Shown: piece after piece, positions 9,664 to 20,244 of the stretch | Layout of the letters: every line of letters begins with the position of its first letter | Position numbering within the stretch: the first letter of the stretch is position 1 | Assembly (NCBI RefSeq): GCF_022129445.1 | Contig: NZ_JADQAQ010000046.1 | Location: 1-35,303 of the forward strand | DNA from: Photobacterium sp. Ph5 | GTDB taxonomy: Bacteria > Pseudomonadota > Gammaproteobacteria > Enterobacterales > Vibrionaceae | Reading direction: 5' to 3' | DNA length: 35,303 nt | Program-made: the position numbers and the translations under genes | Notes under the pieces: generated by a model | What the model was told of the DNA's origin: nothing | What the model saw: only the letters and a program-made list of their open reading frames with translations | Databases searched by the model: none

Positions 9664-10334
9664 GATTCCAACTGATTTAGTGCAAGTTCTGCTGCTGCCT
9701 GCTCTGCCTTGCGCCGACTGCCGCCTTTGCCGATCACAGGCTTATCCAAACCTGTTACGTCACATTGTACCGTGAACTCTTGATTATGAGCTTCACCTTG
9801 TACCTTAGTTACAGTATATGCAGGTAGCGGTAAACGACGACCTTGTAAACACTCTTGAAGACGTGTTTTTGGATCTTTTTGATTGATGCCTGGCTCAATC
9901 GTATCAAGACGAGTTTTATACCAAGCCAATACGATACTACGTACTTGCTCAACATCGCTATCTAGATAAATCGCGCCAATGATTGCTTCAACACAGTCAG
10001 CAAGAATTGAATCGCGGCGGAAACCACCACTTTTTAACTCGCCTGGGCCTAATAACAAATGGTCGCCAAGTTCGAATTCACGACCTAGCTCTGCCAATGT
10101 TTTTCCACGGACTAATGTTGCACGCATTCGGCTCATATCACCTTCATCCACTGAAGGAAAACGGTGATATAAGTCATCAGCAATAACAAAACTTAAAATA
10201 GAGTCGCCTAAAAATTCTAGACGCTCATTGTGGGTGCCATTAGCACTGCGGTGTGTCAGTGCTAATGTCATCAACTCACAATTATTAAATTGGTAGCCCA
10301 GCTTGCGCTGAAGCCTATTCGCTGGAGTTGTCAT
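9660..10334 (-). CDS. rnc: RNase III
   Basis: RNase III cleaves double-stranded RNA, including the 30S rRNA precursor and structured mRNAs. The start chosen is the ATG at 10334, giving 224 residues; a GAGAG site precedes it and the protein then aligns with E. coli RNase III from its first residues. The frame is open a further 30 codons upstream, but that part overlaps lepB and is not family-like. The catalytic signature [10 protein letters not shown] holds E40 and D44, and the helical RNase domain covers about 1-150. A double-stranded RNA-binding domain closes the protein (about 153-224, with [14 protein letters not shown]). It starts 10 bases after lepB and overlaps era. Confidence 0.97.
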   Translation of the reverse strand: MTTPANRLQRKLGYQFNNCELMTLALTHRSANGTHNERLEFLGDSILSFVIADDLYHRFPSVDEGDMSRMRATLVRGKTLAELGREFELGDHLLLGPGELKSGGFRRDSILADCVEAIIGAIYLDSDVEQVRSIVLAWYKTRLDTIEPGINQKDPKTRLQECLQGRRLPLPAYTVTKVQGEAHNQEFTVQCDVTGLDKPVIGKGGSRRKAEQAAAELALNQLES

Positions 10335-10344
10335 TTTCTCTCGA

Positions 10345-11244
10345 TTATTTAATGCTACCGATACGGTTGAAACGTACACCGGTAGGGATCCAAGATGGAA
10401 GTAAACTATCTGCTTTACGATCAAACTCGAAGCTGATCCAAATAGCTACCGCCTTGCCAACAAGATTCGCTTCTGGCACAAAGCCCCAGTAACGACTGTC
10501 GGCACTATTGTCACGGTTATCACCCATAACAAAATAGTTTCCTTCAGGTACAACCCATTCGCCAACACCTGGACGTGGTTCGTATGCCATACGGCGATCA
10601 CGACGTAATGGGTTGATCAAAATATGGTGATCAACATCACCCAGTTGTTCTTTAAACTCGACTAAACGTGCCATACCTTGTTTAAAGTCACTGTCAGTCA
10701 TATCGGTTAATTTAACCGGCTTACACACTGATGTGCCTTTCGGTTGGATACACAGTTGTTTATCTTCACTGTAACGAACCGTATCACCAGGTAAGCCAAC
10801 AACACGTTTAATGTAATCAATCTTAGGTTGTGGTGGAAATTTAAACACCACTACATCGCCACGCTTTGGTTCACCGGTATTTACGATTTTATCGTGGAAA
10901 ACAGGATCGCGTAGGCCATAGGCAAATTTTTCTACCAGAATGAAATCACCTACATATAAGGTCGGTAACATTGATTCTGATGGAATTTGAAAAGGTTCAT
11001 AAATAAAAGAGCGGAATACCATGATCAACGCAATCACAGGGAACATTGAACTTGCAGATTCAACCCATGCTGGTTGTGGCGCAACACTTTCTAGCGTTTT
11101 AGCATCAACTTGACCACCGGATTGCTCTGCTGCTGCAGCTATTTTTAATTGGCGCTTCGGTGCCCATAGAAACTTATCAAGTGCCCAAATGATCCCTGTT
11201 ACTAGCGTGGCTAGTACCAGAATCAAAGAAAATGTGTTTGCCAT
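10345..11244 (-). CDS. lepB: LepB, signal peptidase I
   Basis: LepB cleaves signal peptides from secreted proteins at the periplasmic face of the inner membrane. I chose the ATG at 11244 (299 residues) because AAGGAA sits 6 bases upstream and TM1 (about 3-21) follows directly. The frame extends 19 codons further upstream without family similarity. TM2 is at about 64-80. The catalytic Ser91 lies in IPSESMLPT and the general-base Lys146 in [12 protein letters not shown]. The late [11 protein letters not shown] box is also present. It follows lepA, as in the E. coli lepA-lepB operon, but a 143-base gap with a hairpin separates them. Confidence 0.97.
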   Translation of the reverse strand: MANTFSLILVLATLVTGIIWALDKFLWAPKRQLKIAAAAEQSGGQVDAKTLESVAPQPAWVESASSMFPVIALIMVFRSFIYEPFQIPSESMLPTLYVGDFILVEKFAYGLRDPVFHDKIVNTGEPKRGDVVVFKFPPQPKIDYIKRVVGLPGDTVRYSEDKQLCIQPKGTSVCKPVKLTDMTDSDFKQGMARLVEFKEQLGDVDHHILINPLRRDRRMAYEPRPGVGEWVVPEGNYFVMGDNRDNSADSRYWGFVPEANLVGKAVAIWISFEFDRKADSLLPSWIPTGVRFNRIGSIK

Positions 11245-11319
11245 GTTATTCCTTATGTTTAACCCGACCAACAAAAAGAATGTTGATCTGCTCTGCCCCA
11301 TTTAGAGCGTCAGAGTAAA

Positions 11320-11355
11320 AGAAAGTGCCATTTAATTAATAAATAAGCACTTTCT
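11320..11355 (-). terminator. hairpin between lepA and lepB, possible attenuator
   Basis: Minus-strand AGAAAGTGC (11355-11347) pairs with GCACTTTCT (11328-11320) across an 18-base A/T-rich loop, followed by only three more T in TTTTAC. The long loop and short T run suggest a weak or partial terminator that would lower lepB relative to lepA, or an mRNA-processing hairpin. Confidence 0.4.
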
Positions 11356-11387
11356 AATCGTTTTTGAAGCTTGCTAGCTAAAGATAA

Positions 11388-13184
11388 TTATTTATCTTTG
11401 CCCACATGAAGAATCGCTAAGAATGCTTCTTGAGGCAGTTCTACGTTACCGATCTGCTTCATACGTTTCTTACCTTCTTTCTGTTTCTGCAACAGTTTCT
11501 TCTTACGACTAATATCACCGCCATAACACTTAGCGATTACGTTTTTACGTAATTGCTTCACGGTAGAACGAGCAATAATATGCGTACCAATCGCGGCTTG
11601 AATTGCAATATCAAACATCTGACGAGGAATGAACTCTTTCATTTTCTCAACAACATCACGACCACGAGACTGTGAGTTATCTTTGTGAGTAATGATAGCA
11701 AGTGCATCAACACGCTCACCATTAAGAAGAATATCAACACGTACCATGTCTGATTCTTGGTAACGCTGGAAATTGTAATCCAGTGATGCATAACCACGAG
11801 ATGTTGACTTCAAGCGATCAAAGAAATCCAGAACCACTTCTGACATCGGAATATCATAAGTCAGTGCGACTTGATTGCCGTGGTAAACCATATCAACCTG
11901 CACACCACGCTTTTCAATACATAAGGTAATAACGTTACCTAAGTATTCACTTGGTACCAGAATATTACAGCGAGCAATTGGCTCACCCATAATTTCGATA
12001 TCATTCACAGCTGGCAGTTTAGCTGGGCTATCAACGTACAACATTGTGCCGTCTGTTTTCTTCACTTCATACACTACTGTCGGTGCTGTTGTGATCAGGT
12101 TGAGATCATATTCACGTTCTAGACGCTCTTGGATAATCTCCATATGAAGCATGCCCAAGAAACCACAACGGAAACCAAAACCTAATGCAGACGAGCTTTC
12201 TGGCTCGTAGAACAATGACGCATCATTCAGGCTTAATTTACCTAGTGCATCACGGAAGTTTTCGTAGTCATCAGATGAAACAGGGAATAGGCCTGCATAT
12301 ACCTGAGGTTTCACTTTCTTAAAGCCCGGTAGCGCGGTTTCACAACCACCTTTTGCAAGCGTTAAGGTATCACCTACAGGTGCGCCAAGAATATCTTTAA
12401 TACCACAAACAACCCAACCAACTTCACCAGTATTTAGTTCGGTTGTATCAATTTGTTTTGGTGTAAAGATACCTAATCGGTCAACACCCCAGATTTGACC
12501 TGTGGTCATGACTTTAATCTTGTCATTTTTCTTTAGTTTACCGTTCTTGATACGAACTAAAGAAACAACACCTAAGTAGTTATCAAACCATGAGTCAATG
12601 ATCAGCGCTTGTAATGGCGCATCTGGATCACCTTCAGGCGCAGGAATAGCTTCTACAATCTTTTCAAGAACATCGTCAACACCTAAGCCTGTTTTCGCTG
12701 AACAGCGAACAGCATCGATAGCATCGATACCAACAATGTCTTCAATTTCTTCTGCTACACGCTCAGGCTCAGCCGCAGGCAAATCAATCTTATTTAAGAT
12801 CGGCACTACTTCTAAATCCATCTCAATGGCAGTGTAACAGTTAGCAAGCGTCTGAGCTTCAACGCCCTGACCCGCATCAACCACCAGCAATGCGCCTTCA
12901 CAAGCCGCAAGCGAACGAGAAACTTCGTATGAGAAGTCTACGTGTCCAGGTGTATCGATAAAGTTTAATTGATAAGTTTCACCATCTTTAGCCGTGTAAT
13001 CGAGCGTCACGCTCTGGGCTTTGATAGTAATACCGCGTTCGCGTTCAAGATCCATAGAATCTAACACTTGTGCAGCCATTTCTCGATCAGAAAGGCCGCC
13101 ACAAACTTGAATTAGACGGTCGGATAAGGTCGACTTACCATGGTCGATATGTGCGATAATCGAAAAGTTACGAATGTGCTTCAT
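11388..13184 (-). CDS. lepA: LepA (EF4), ribosome-associated translational GTPase
   Basis: LepA is a conserved GTPase that acts on ribosomes and affects translation initiation and 30S biogenesis. The 598 residues match the family. The G domain carries AHIDHGKST (near residue 10), the [10 protein letters not shown] switch region, DTPGHVDF and NKIDLP. EF-G-like domains II, III and V follow. The LepA-specific C-terminal domain includes [20 protein letters not shown] and a lysine-rich [16 protein letters not shown] tail. It precedes lepB and lies 76 bases downstream of rseC. Confidence 0.98.
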   Translation of the reverse strand: MKHIRNFSIIAHIDHGKSTLSDRLIQVCGGLSDREMAAQVLDSMDLERERGITIKAQSVTLDYTAKDGETYQLNFIDTPGHVDFSYEVSRSLAACEGALLVVDAGQGVEAQTLANCYTAIEMDLEVVPILNKIDLPAAEPERVAEEIEDIVGIDAIDAVRCSAKTGLGVDDVLEKIVEAIPAPEGDPDAPLQALIIDSWFDNYLGVVSLVRIKNGKLKKNDKIKVMTTGQIWGVDRLGIFTPKQIDTTELNTGEVGWVVCGIKDILGAPVGDTLTLAKGGCETALPGFKKVKPQVYAGLFPVSSDDYENFRDALGKLSLNDASLFYEPESSSALGFGFRCGFLGMLHMEIIQERLEREYDLNLITTAPTVVYEVKKTDGTMLYVDSPAKLPAVNDIEIMGEPIARCNILVPSEYLGNVITLCIEKRGVQVDMVYHGNQVALTYDIPMSEVVLDFFDRLKSTSRGYASLDYNFQRYQESDMVRVDILLNGERVDALAIITHKDNSQSRGRDVVEKMKEFIPRQMFDIAIQAAIGTHIIARSTVKQLRKNVIAKCYGGDISRKKKLLQKQKEGKKRMKQIGNVELPQEAFLAILHVGKDK

Positions 13185-13260
13185 GAATGGCGTGACTAGC
13201 TCGTGATTAAAATGAATGGGATCTTACGATCAAGTTGTCGGATTCTACCGAATTTAAACG

Positions 13261-13758
13261 CTACTCGCTATCTTTCGATGCGGCATTTATCAGCTTATCT
13301 GATGAAATAGGTGCGCCGAGAACTCGAATAAGGGTTGGCTTATATGCTGAATTACCATCTAAGCGTTTGGCATAATGCCGTGCAATCAGTAATCCTAACG
13401 TTGTCGCAATAACAGCAGAACTGATAACCCCCAGCTCGTTACTGTGGGCTAAATCAACAAATACCCATTGTCCCAATGCACTACCTAACAGTAAAAAAAG
13501 CAGTGGGAGCATATAGATTAATAAGGCAGAGCTTAACATACTTCGTTCAGATAAGCCGATTTCAACGACCTGCCCGATAGAAAGCGGCGATTGTGTCGCT
13601 ATTTTTACATCATGGACACGACCAGGCATTGCTTTCGTCACAATGCCTGTCCCACAACTATCACGTGATGCACAATGACCACAGCTTGTTTGTTGCTGGC
13701 AACTTACCGTCACCATTCCGTTTTCAACTGCGGTCACCGTCGCTAAAGTGCGCATCAT
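13261..13758 (-). CDS. rseC: RseC, inner-membrane redox/sigma-E operon protein
   Basis: RseC is the fourth gene of the rpoE operon. In E. coli it has a minor positive effect on sigma-E, and relatives are linked to SoxR reduction (RnfABCDGE-RseC). This 165-residue protein has a Cys-rich N-terminal part (C19, C26, C29, C35 in CQQQTSCGHCASRDSCG). Two membrane helices follow, around 76-100 and 107-126. The two start Met codons are adjacent; the first is used here. It begins 2 bases after rseB ends. Confidence 0.93.
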   Translation of the reverse strand: MMRTLATVTAVENGMVTVSCQQQTSCGHCASRDSCGTGIVTKAMPGRVHDVKIATQSPLSIGQVVEIGLSERSMLSSALLIYMLPLLFLLLGSALGQWVFVDLAHSNELGVISSAVIATTLGLLIARHYAKRLDGNSAYKPTLIRVLGAPISSDKLINAASKDSE

Positions 13759-13760
13759 GA

Positions 13761-14753
13761 CTAATTACCTTTTACTGCCTTATTGGGTGTCCCTTTAGTG
13801 TTATCGAAAGTGACACTTTCTGCAATCTGTCTTGCCGTTGGTGGCGGAATATCGCCGACAACCGTAATTTCTTTATTGTCTTTAACAATATTACTTAATG
13901 TTCGGCGGCCTTGACGAACCAGTTGTCCACTTAACGCATAGCTATCAATATCAGACACATACACAGAGAAGCTAAATAAGCCATCACTGTACATCCGACT
14001 TTCAACAGGCCGCTCAGTCATCAAGAGACGATGGCGATCACCTGAAATTAATTTAAAACCATCAGGTAACCATGACACTTTCCAATCAAGATTGGCTTTT
14101 TCTTGTACCGGTAATTTTACCACTTCTGGTAGTTTCACCGTTTTCAGCTTACTGAGCATTTCAGCCACTTTCGGATTCACCGCATAAGAAACGGCGCGAA
14201 ATTGCTCTAATAAATCGCCATTTCGATCTAATAAATCAGCACGCATAACTAAGTGACTTAGCTGATCAACCCATACTAAATATGAGTAACGCTCACCGTC
14301 TTTTGGCGCAATACGGATAACATCGCAGGTAACTCCCGCTTCTCGTGCGCGTCCCATTGAAATGAAATCATAGTAATGGGCCAACTCTTGAATATTGGTC
14401 TTCATTAGCGGCATGATAGGTGCCACTATTTTCACACTTTTCACAGTGAACGGATCAAGACCTGGCTCAAAGTAGCTAACTTCATTACCGCGTTGAATAA
14501 CTTCCTGAGGAGGTCCGCTTAAAAAGAGTAAATGGCTATAGCCTTGACCATCCTCAAGCGCATGTCGATAACGTAAGGTATCAATACTGTTCTTTTTTAC
14601 ACGAATGTAAGAGATTTCGTAACTCAGCTCTTGGCTTGCCTGCTCCATTTGAAGCAACAAAGCCTCTGCCGAAGGCTTTTCAGCTTCAGCAGAGGCTTGG
14701 AGTGGCAAAAGCAAGCTGACCAATGCGATCGCACCGACCAGAATCTTTTTCAT
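13761..14753 (-). CDS. rseB: RseB, periplasmic sensor of the sigma-E pathway
   Basis: RseB binds the periplasmic domain of RseA and shields it from DegS until mislocalised lipopolysaccharide displaces RseB. The 330-residue protein has a clear signal peptide (residues 1-22, MKKILVGAIALVSLLLP, ending ASA). A MucB/RseB LolA-like domain follows (about 25-210), then the smaller C-terminal domain (about 225-320). Its ATG overlaps the rseA stop as TAATG, which argues for coupled translation. Confidence 0.95.
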   Translation of the reverse strand: MKKILVGAIALVSLLLPLQASAEAEKPSAEALLLQMEQASQELSYEISYIRVKKNSIDTLRYRHALEDGQGYSHLLFLSGPPQEVIQRGNEVSYFEPGLDPFTVKSVKIVAPIMPLMKTNIQELAHYYDFISMGRAREAGVTCDVIRIAPKDGERYSYLVWVDQLSHLVMRADLLDRNGDLLEQFRAVSYAVNPKVAEMLSKLKTVKLPEVVKLPVQEKANLDWKVSWLPDGFKLISGDRHRLLMTERPVESRMYSDGLFSFSVYVSDIDSYALSGQLVRQGRRTLSNIVKDNKEITVVGDIPPPTARQIAESVTFDNTKGTPNKAVKGN

Positions 14754-15409
14754 TAATCCGCCACAGAATTATGTTGTTTAAGTAAAGAGTGATCAAGGCT
14801 GCCATCTTGCGCATTAAAGCGTAATTGCAACTCATAATCTTGCAACATAGAATTAATACGACGACGTTGCTCCATTAACTGCGCTTCAGTTGGTGCACGG
14901 TTCGTATTGCTTGCCATGTTAGTATTTAAACTTACCGGCTCCGCTTTACCTGTAAACGGAATCGTTTGTAGCACAGGCACATCATTACTTGTTGAACCTG
15001 AGCTATTCTCTTCACCATCGTATTGTTGTACGCCAACAATAACTGCTAAAGAGACACAAGCAGCAACGGCCACTTGGCCAAATTGAGTAAGCCATGCGGG
15101 TAACGTTCGCTTGGCTTTAAATGGTGTTGGTTGCTCTTCAATTGCTTGCGACATTGGCTCTGCAACAACCGCAACGGGTGTCTCTGCATGACCAACTGAA
15201 TGGGCAGGTTCATCGTCTAACGCTAATGCGACATTCGCTGCAATATTCCATTCCTTGCATTGCGGAGCATCACCGCGTAACACATCACCAATTAAGGTGT
15301 AGTCACGCCATGTCAGCTCATCTTCTTTGTCAACAGTCAGCGCATTAATAATGCTCTGATCTAGCTCTTCGCCATCAAGTAATGCCGAGATCTTTTCTTT
15401 ATCAGCCAT
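14753..15409 (-). CDS. rseA: RseA, membrane anti-sigma-E factor
   Basis: RseA holds RpoE inactive at the membrane. Sequential proteolysis by DegS and RseP releases it. I chose the ATG at 15409 (218 residues), because MADKEKISALLDGEELD aligns with known RseA N-termini and GGTGGA lies 5 bases upstream. An alternative ATG at 15433 overlaps the rpoE stop (TAATG) and would add 8 residues. The cytoplasmic anti-sigma domain covers about 1-70 and a single membrane helix lies at about 108-127. The periplasmic part ends in a polar tail. The overlaps with rpoE and rseB fit the standard operon. Confidence 0.94.
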   Translation of the reverse strand: MADKEKISALLDGEELDQSIINALTVDKEDELTWRDYTLIGDVLRGDAPQCKEWNIAANVALALDDEPAHSVGHAETPVAVVAEPMSQAIEEQPTPFKAKRTLPAWLTQFGQVAVAACVSLAVIVGVQQYDGEENSSGSTSNDVPVLQTIPFTGKAEPVSLNTNMASNTNRAPTEAQLMEQRRRINSMLQDYELQLRFNAQDGSLDHSLLKQHNSVAD

Positions 15410-15432
15410 TTTTTCCACCGTTGGGTGCAACA

Positions 15433-16011
15433 TTATTGCTGCATGAGAGGACGGATACGTTTTTCAACCGCCTCACGTGCACGGAATATACGAGAGCGAA
15501 CTGTACCTACTGGACACCCCATCACCTCTGCAATTTCCTCATAACTTAGACCATCCAGTTCGCGTAATGAGATTGCGGTTTTGAGATCATCTGGTAGCGC
15601 TTCAATCGTGCTAAAAACAACCCGCTTTAATTCATCTGACAACATTTGGTTCTCAGGGTTCGAAATTTCTTTCAGCGCACTACCACTTTCATAGTATTCC
15701 GCATCTTCTGCATCAACATCAGATGCAGGCGGACGACGCCCCTGAGCGACTAAATAGTTTTTTGCAGTATTAACTGCAATTCGGTAGAGCCATGTATAGA
15801 AGGCACTTTCACCACGAAATGTTGGTAACGCGCGATACGCTTTAATAAACGCCTCTTGCGCCACATCTGGTACATCACCAGAATTACTGACATAACGTGA
15901 TACAAGGTTACAAACTTTGTTCTGGTATTTAATAACCAGAAGGTTGAAAGCTTGCTTATCTCCCCGCTGTACTCGCTCAATTAATACCTGATCAGTTTGC
16001 TGCTCGCTCAT
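15433..16011 (-). CDS. rpoE: RpoE, extracytoplasmic stress sigma factor sigma-E
   Basis: RpoE directs transcription of envelope stress genes. The 192-residue protein begins MSEQQTDQVLIERV, nearly identical to E. coli. Sigma region 2 (about 25-95) contains DVAQEAFIKAYRALPTFRG and FYTWLYRIAVNTAKNYL. Region 4 (about 130-185) contains ELDGLSYEEIAEVMGCPVG with the helix-turn-helix and SRIFRAREA. A sigma-E-type promoter lies about 180 bases upstream, indicating autoregulation. AGGAG sits 11 bases before the ATG, a rather long spacing. Confidence 0.98.
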   Translation of the reverse strand: MSEQQTDQVLIERVQRGDKQAFNLLVIKYQNKVCNLVSRYVSNSGDVPDVAQEAFIKAYRALPTFRGESAFYTWLYRIAVNTAKNYLVAQGRRPPASDVDAEDAEYYESGSALKEISNPENQMLSDELKRVVFSTIEALPDDLKTAISLRELDGLSYEEIAEVMGCPVGTVRSRIFRAREAVEKRIRPLMQQ

Positions 16012-16577
16012 TCGAGCGTGTACTCCTATATCTGTCTTTACTCAATATTGCATTAGCTAAATAAAGCCACAAATACTTGCGTCAAGTGCTCTACCAAAAT
16101 GCTATATCATAATTTGTTGGTGTAATAACGCTAATAAGCCGAGTGTCACCTTAAACAAATCATTGAGTTATGAAATATTTATGAGCATGAGCACTACTTA
16201 TGACCGAAGGATAATGGCAAAGTTCCTACGCCCATTAAATAATTTTTGCTTATTATATTTATTTTTATATCACTGTGACTTATGCACGGTGTGTTAAATG
16301 AACACTATCTTACCTTAATTCACGATACTAACGGGCTTTTCAGCGTGAAAAAAGCAAAATTAATAACAACTTTTAGGATTATTGCGCGATATAACTTTTT
16401 TGTTATTCACCTTTAATCCCCATTAATTCACGCGTTGACGCTAGGTATAAAAATTATCATGCGATATATTTGAATACTTAATCGTTTATAAAATATTATT
16501 TGTCGTACAATTTTCATGCTAATTTGGTGTAGATTTGTTAGGATATGGGCAGATAACAAAAGGATATGAGATCTCGT
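16012..16577. other. divergent rpoE/nadB control region (566 bases, no gene)
   Basis: This AT-rich gap holds the rpoE sigma-E promoter (16198-16226) and the roughly 180-base rpoE leader. The leader contains only ORFs of a few codons, with nothing like the E. coli rseD leader gene. A weaker sigma-70-like pair (TTGACG near 16083, with TATTTA 16 bases on) lies nearer rpoE on the minus strand. The nadB-proximal half (about 16260-16577) is very AT-rich; I see no convincing promoter there. Confidence 0.5.
16198..16226 (-). promoter_or_regulatory. sigma-E autoregulatory promoter of rpoE
   Basis: Minus strand GGAACTT (16226-16220) and TCATAA (16203-16198) are separated by 16 bases, matching the sigma-E pattern GGAACTT-N16-TCnnA. 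A start about 6 bases on would give a leader of about 180 bases before the rpoE ATG at 16011. Confidence 0.75.
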
Positions 16578-18191
16578 ATGAATCAGGTTCATCAACATAA
16601 TTGCGACGTATTAGTTATTGGCAGTGGCGCAGCTGGCCTTTCATTAGCCTTACACCTTTCATCATCTGCCAATGTTACTGTGTTATGTAAAGGGCCTCTG
16701 AGTGAAGGCTCAACCTATTATGCCCAAGGCGGGATAGCTGCGGTATTTGATGAGGCCGACAGTATTGATTCTCATGTTGAAGATACGCTGATTGCTGGAT
16801 CTCATTTATGTGATGAAGAAGTCGTTCGCTTTATTGCCGAAAATGCCAAAAGCTGTGTGCAATGGCTCATTGATGGTGGTGTTCCATTTGATCGTGAAGA
16901 ATCAGATAAAGAAGGGAATCCTCGCTACCACCTGACATTAGAAGGTGGTCATAGTCACCGCCGCGTATTACATGCCGCCGATGCTACTGGCATGGCAATG
17001 CAAACCTCACTTCAAGATCAAGCTCGTAATCATCCTAATATTACGATTTTAGAACGCCATAATGCGCTCGATTTAATCACCGAAAAAAAGCTGAATCCAG
17101 ATACCGAATCAAACCGCGTATTAGGCGCTTATGTGTGGAACCGTGATAAAGAAATGGTAGAAACACTGAGGGCTAAGTTCGTTATTCTAGCCACAGGCGG
17201 CGCTTCAAAAGTTTATCAATATACCTCTAACCCAGACGTTTCTTCCGGTGATGGTATAGCAATGGCGTGGCGTGCTGGTTGTCGTGTGGCAAACCTTGAA
17301 TTCAATCAGTTTCATCCAACCTGCTTATTCCACCCTGAAGCCCAGACCTTCTTATTAACTGAAGCGTTGCGTGGTGAAGGGGCTTATTTACGTCGTCCTG
17401 ATGGCTCTCGTTTTATGCCGGAATTTGACGAGCGAGCAGAGCTTGCTCCTCGTGACATTGTTGCCCGTGCCATTGACTATGAAATGAAGCGTTTAGGCGC
17501 TGACTGTATGTATCTCGACATCAGCCATAAACCAGCTGATTTTGTTAAAAAGCATTTTCCGACGATCGATGAAAAGCTGCAAAGCTACGGCATTGACATC
17601 ACAAAAGAGCCTATTCCTATTGTGCCAGCCGCTCACTATACCTGTGGTGGTGTAATGGTTGATAAAAAAGGGAAAACGGATATTGATGGCTTATATGCGA
17701 TTGGTGAAGTGAGCTATACAGGCTTACATGGTGCCAACCGTATGGCATCAAATTCACTGTTAGAGTGTGTGGTTTATGCTTGGTCAGCGGCAAAAGATAT
17801 TCAAGCAAAAATGGACAATGTTACAACTCCACCAATGTTACCAACTTGGGATGAAAGCCAAGTAAGCAACTCAGATGAAGAAGTGGTGATCCAACATAAT
17901 TGGCACGAACTACGTCTGTTTATGTGGGACTATGTCGGTATCGTGCGTTCAACCAAACGCTTAGAACGCGCCATGCACCGTATCGAATTGCTTAAAAGTG
18001 AAATCGATGAGTATTACAGCAACTTCCGCGTTTCAAATAACTTGCTAGAACTGCGAAATTTAGTACTCGTCGCAGAGCTAATCATTCGTTGTGCGATTGA
18101 ACGAAAAGAAAGCCGAGGTCTTCATTATACCTTGGATTACCCAAATCTAGACGAGAATGCACAACCAACAGTGCTAAATCCAACTAATTGA
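16578..18191 (+). CDS. nadB: NadB, L-aspartate oxidase
   Basis: NadB oxidises L-aspartate to iminoaspartate with FAD, the first step of de novo NAD synthesis; NadA then condenses it to quinolinate. The ATG at 16578 (537 residues) gives [17 protein letters not shown], in register with E. coli NadB. An in-frame ATG 12 bases upstream is too close to its AGGA site. The FAD Rossmann motif is at about 10-24. [28 protein letters not shown] and [16 protein letters not shown] are further family blocks. The C-terminal helical domain is complete. It diverges from rpoE, as in other gammaproteobacteria, and is followed by a terminator. Confidence 0.97.
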   Translation: MNQVHQHNCDVLVIGSGAAGLSLALHLSSSANVTVLCKGPLSEGSTYYAQGGIAAVFDEADSIDSHVEDTLIAGSHLCDEEVVRFIAENAKSCVQWLIDGGVPFDREESDKEGNPRYHLTLEGGHSHRRVLHAADATGMAMQTSLQDQARNHPNITILERHNALDLITEKKLNPDTESNRVLGAYVWNRDKEMVETLRAKFVILATGGASKVYQYTSNPDVSSGDGIAMAWRAGCRVANLEFNQFHPTCLFHPEAQTFLLTEALRGEGAYLRRPDGSRFMPEFDERAELAPRDIVARAIDYEMKRLGADCMYLDISHKPADFVKKHFPTIDEKLQSYGIDITKEPIPIVPAAHYTCGGVMVDKKGKTDIDGLYAIGEVSYTGLHGANRMASNSLLECVVYAWSAAKDIQAKMDNVTTPPMLPTWDESQVSNSDEEVVIQHNWHELRLFMWDYVGIVRSTKRLERAMHRIELLKSEIDEYYSNFRVSNNLLELRNLVLVAELIIRCAIERKESRGLHYTLDYPNLDENAQPTVLNPTN

Positions 18192-18207
18192 TATAATTAA
18201 ATACAGA

Positions 18208-18240
18208 CAAAAAATCCCGACAATATGTCGGGATTTTTCA
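18208..18240. terminator. bidirectional terminator between nadB and the chemoreceptor gene
   Basis: A perfect 13-bp stem (18210-18222 with 18226-18238) with an ATA loop includes A and T runs at its base. It serves both convergent genes. Confidence 0.88.
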
Positions 18241-18255
18241 ATTGAATACTATCGT

Positions 18256-20085
18256 TTACACTGAATAACTGATAATCGCTTTATCTAACTCACCGGCCTG
18301 TTTAGCCACGATATTGGCAGCAATAACATTTTGATGCGCAATATCAGCATTACTCGTCGTAATGTCTCTTATTGATGTCACATTCATCGTAATGTCATCT
18401 GAAACCAGACTTTGTTGCTCAACTGCCGCAGCAATTTGCGTACTCATGTCCATAATCTGTTGCATATCTGTCATAATTAACGAGATTTTTTGCTCTGCAT
18501 TATTCACCTGCTCAACACTCGCCTCTCCTTGCTCTCGACAATGGCCAATATGACTCACAACTTTCTCAGTCTGTCCTTGCAGAGAATGGATAATAGTTGT
18601 GATTTCTTCCGTTGATTGTCGCGTCCGTAGAGCTAAAGATCGTACCTCATCAGCAACCACTGCAAAGCCTCGTCCTTGCTCACCTGCACGCGCCGCTTCA
18701 ATGGCAGCATTCAATGCTAATAAATTAGTTTGCTCAGCAATTGCCATGATCACATCTAAGACTGAACCAATATTTTCTGACAAACTGGATAAGCTCGACA
18801 CTTCATGACTGGTATTTTCAAGCTCGATAGCAAGCGTACGAATACGCTCTTTTGTCGCACTCACTTCATCAATCCCTTGTTGAGCATTATGATAACTACG
18901 CTCTGCATTCTCAGCAGCGGCTTCCGTATTAGTTGCAATTTCGCGAATCGTCATCCCCATTTCAGTTATCGCCGTTGCAACTGAGTGGGTTTCTTGTTGC
19001 TGTTGCTGCATAGCCTCTTCGGTATCATGACTACGTTGTTTTAGTGCCCCAGAAGCATCACTTAATTGTTCAACCGCCTCTTTAACATTACCAATTAATT
19101 GTCGTAAGTTTGCTAGTAAGTAATTAAAATTCTCAGCCATTTGTGAAAATTCATCATTACCACTTTGATCCGCTTTCAAACTTAAATCATGGCTTTTAGC
19201 AATATTTGCCATCAACCCGCTTAAACTGTTTAATCGTCGTTGGATCGAGAGACTGATATACCACGACAAGCTCAGTACCACAGCCATAATAATAAGCACC
19301 ACGATACTGGTTATTACTGTAATACGTTGCTTTTCTTCTGCAGCTTTCCGAACCAATTTTTCACTAACAATCGAAAATACCTTCTCAACATGATGTGATT
19401 GGGTGCGAATATCGCCTCGTAAGCCCTGATTATAAGCGAGCCCTATAATATTACGCTGCTTTAATACTGCATCGGTCGCAGAAAGAAATGCCTTAAATGC
19501 TATACCATAATCTCTAGTTAACTGTGTGCCGTTCTGCTCAATAGCCTCTTGGTAATCTGCCGCATATTGTAACTCTCCCATTAAAATAAATAATTTAGCG
19601 GTCTGTAATAACTGATAAAGCGTCGCTGTATTCGTCTTTTTTTCAGCACCTAGATGCGCCATCTTCTCTGCTGAGGCTAAAAATGTACGGTATTTACCTT
19701 GTGAGGTATCTAACCCTAAATCCTGATATGCCTGAATTAGAAGCAACATTTTTTGCTGATAATTATTTATTGCAACAGGTAAAGTTTCGAGCTCTAGAAG
19801 GGTGATATCAAGTTCATGAAGTTTTTGATTTAATTTTTCAAATTGATGATTAAATCGCGTAATATTTTGCTGAAATTTATCTCGATACTTAATGTCTTGG
19901 CGCATTAAAAAATCTTTTTCATTACGTCTTAAATTTAATAAGGTCACCTCTAATTGACCAATTTCTTGTACTGCAAGACCAATTTTTTCCACCCTTTGCT
20001 CCGCAACTTGGCCTATTAACAATACAGACGCTAAAGCGAGCACAGAAATTAGACTAAGTCCCATTAATTTATGTTTTATCTTCAT
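18256..20085 (-). CDS. methyl-accepting chemotaxis protein with HBM-type sensor
   Basis: This transmembrane chemoreceptor would relay an unknown ligand signal to CheA/CheW. The 609 residues start with TM1 (about 8-26) after a short basic N-terminus. A long helical periplasmic domain follows; [19 protein letters not shown] near its start is typical of the helical bimodular (HBM) sensor class, whose known members bind organic acids. TM2 lies at about 254-278, then a HAMP domain. The cytoplasmic signalling tip ([20 protein letters not shown] from residue 451, then [15 protein letters not shown]) is intact. There is no CheR/CheB-tethering pentapeptide at the C-terminus. GAGGA lies 6 bases before the ATG. 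It is a single-gene unit; the ligand cannot be told from sequence. Confidence 0.95.
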   Translation of the reverse strand: MKIKHKLMGLSLISVLALASVLLIGQVAEQRVEKIGLAVQEIGQLEVTLLNLRRNEKDFLMRQDIKYRDKFQQNITRFNHQFEKLNQKLHELDITLLELETLPVAINNYQQKMLLLIQAYQDLGLDTSQGKYRTFLASAEKMAHLGAEKKTNTATLYQLLQTAKLFILMGELQYAADYQEAIEQNGTQLTRDYGIAFKAFLSATDAVLKQRNIIGLAYNQGLRGDIRTQSHHVEKVFSIVSEKLVRKAAEEKQRITVITSIVVLIIMAVVLSLSWYISLSIQRRLNSLSGLMANIAKSHDLSLKADQSGNDEFSQMAENFNYLLANLRQLIGNVKEAVEQLSDASGALKQRSHDTEEAMQQQQQETHSVATAITEMGMTIREIATNTEAAAENAERSYHNAQQGIDEVSATKERIRTLAIELENTSHEVSSLSSLSENIGSVLDVIMAIAEQTNLLALNAAIEAARAGEQGRGFAVVADEVRSLALRTRQSTEEITTIIHSLQGQTEKVVSHIGHCREQGEASVEQVNNAEQKISLIMTDMQQIMDMSTQIAAAVEQQSLVSDDITMNVTSIRDITTSNADIAHQNVIAANIVAKQAGELDKAIISYSV

Positions 20086-20244
20086 TATTCATCCTCTGTT
20101 CTCGCCTGAATATTATTGTCTTTTCTATCAGTATTAACTTTTATCGACCAATGAAATAAAAATGTAATAAAAACTTTAAAAAAGAAGAGTTATCTGAACT
20201 CAAATCACATTCTCTATTGGAATAGCAACAATATTGGGTTGGCT

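Noticed and set aside
12598..12837. Plus-strand Ser-rich 79-codon ORF
   Set aside because: Antisense shadow of lepA with low-complexity composition caused by the lepA codon pattern.
16012..16200. rseD leader ORF
   Set aside because: All ATG-started frames in the rpoE leader stop within about six codons.
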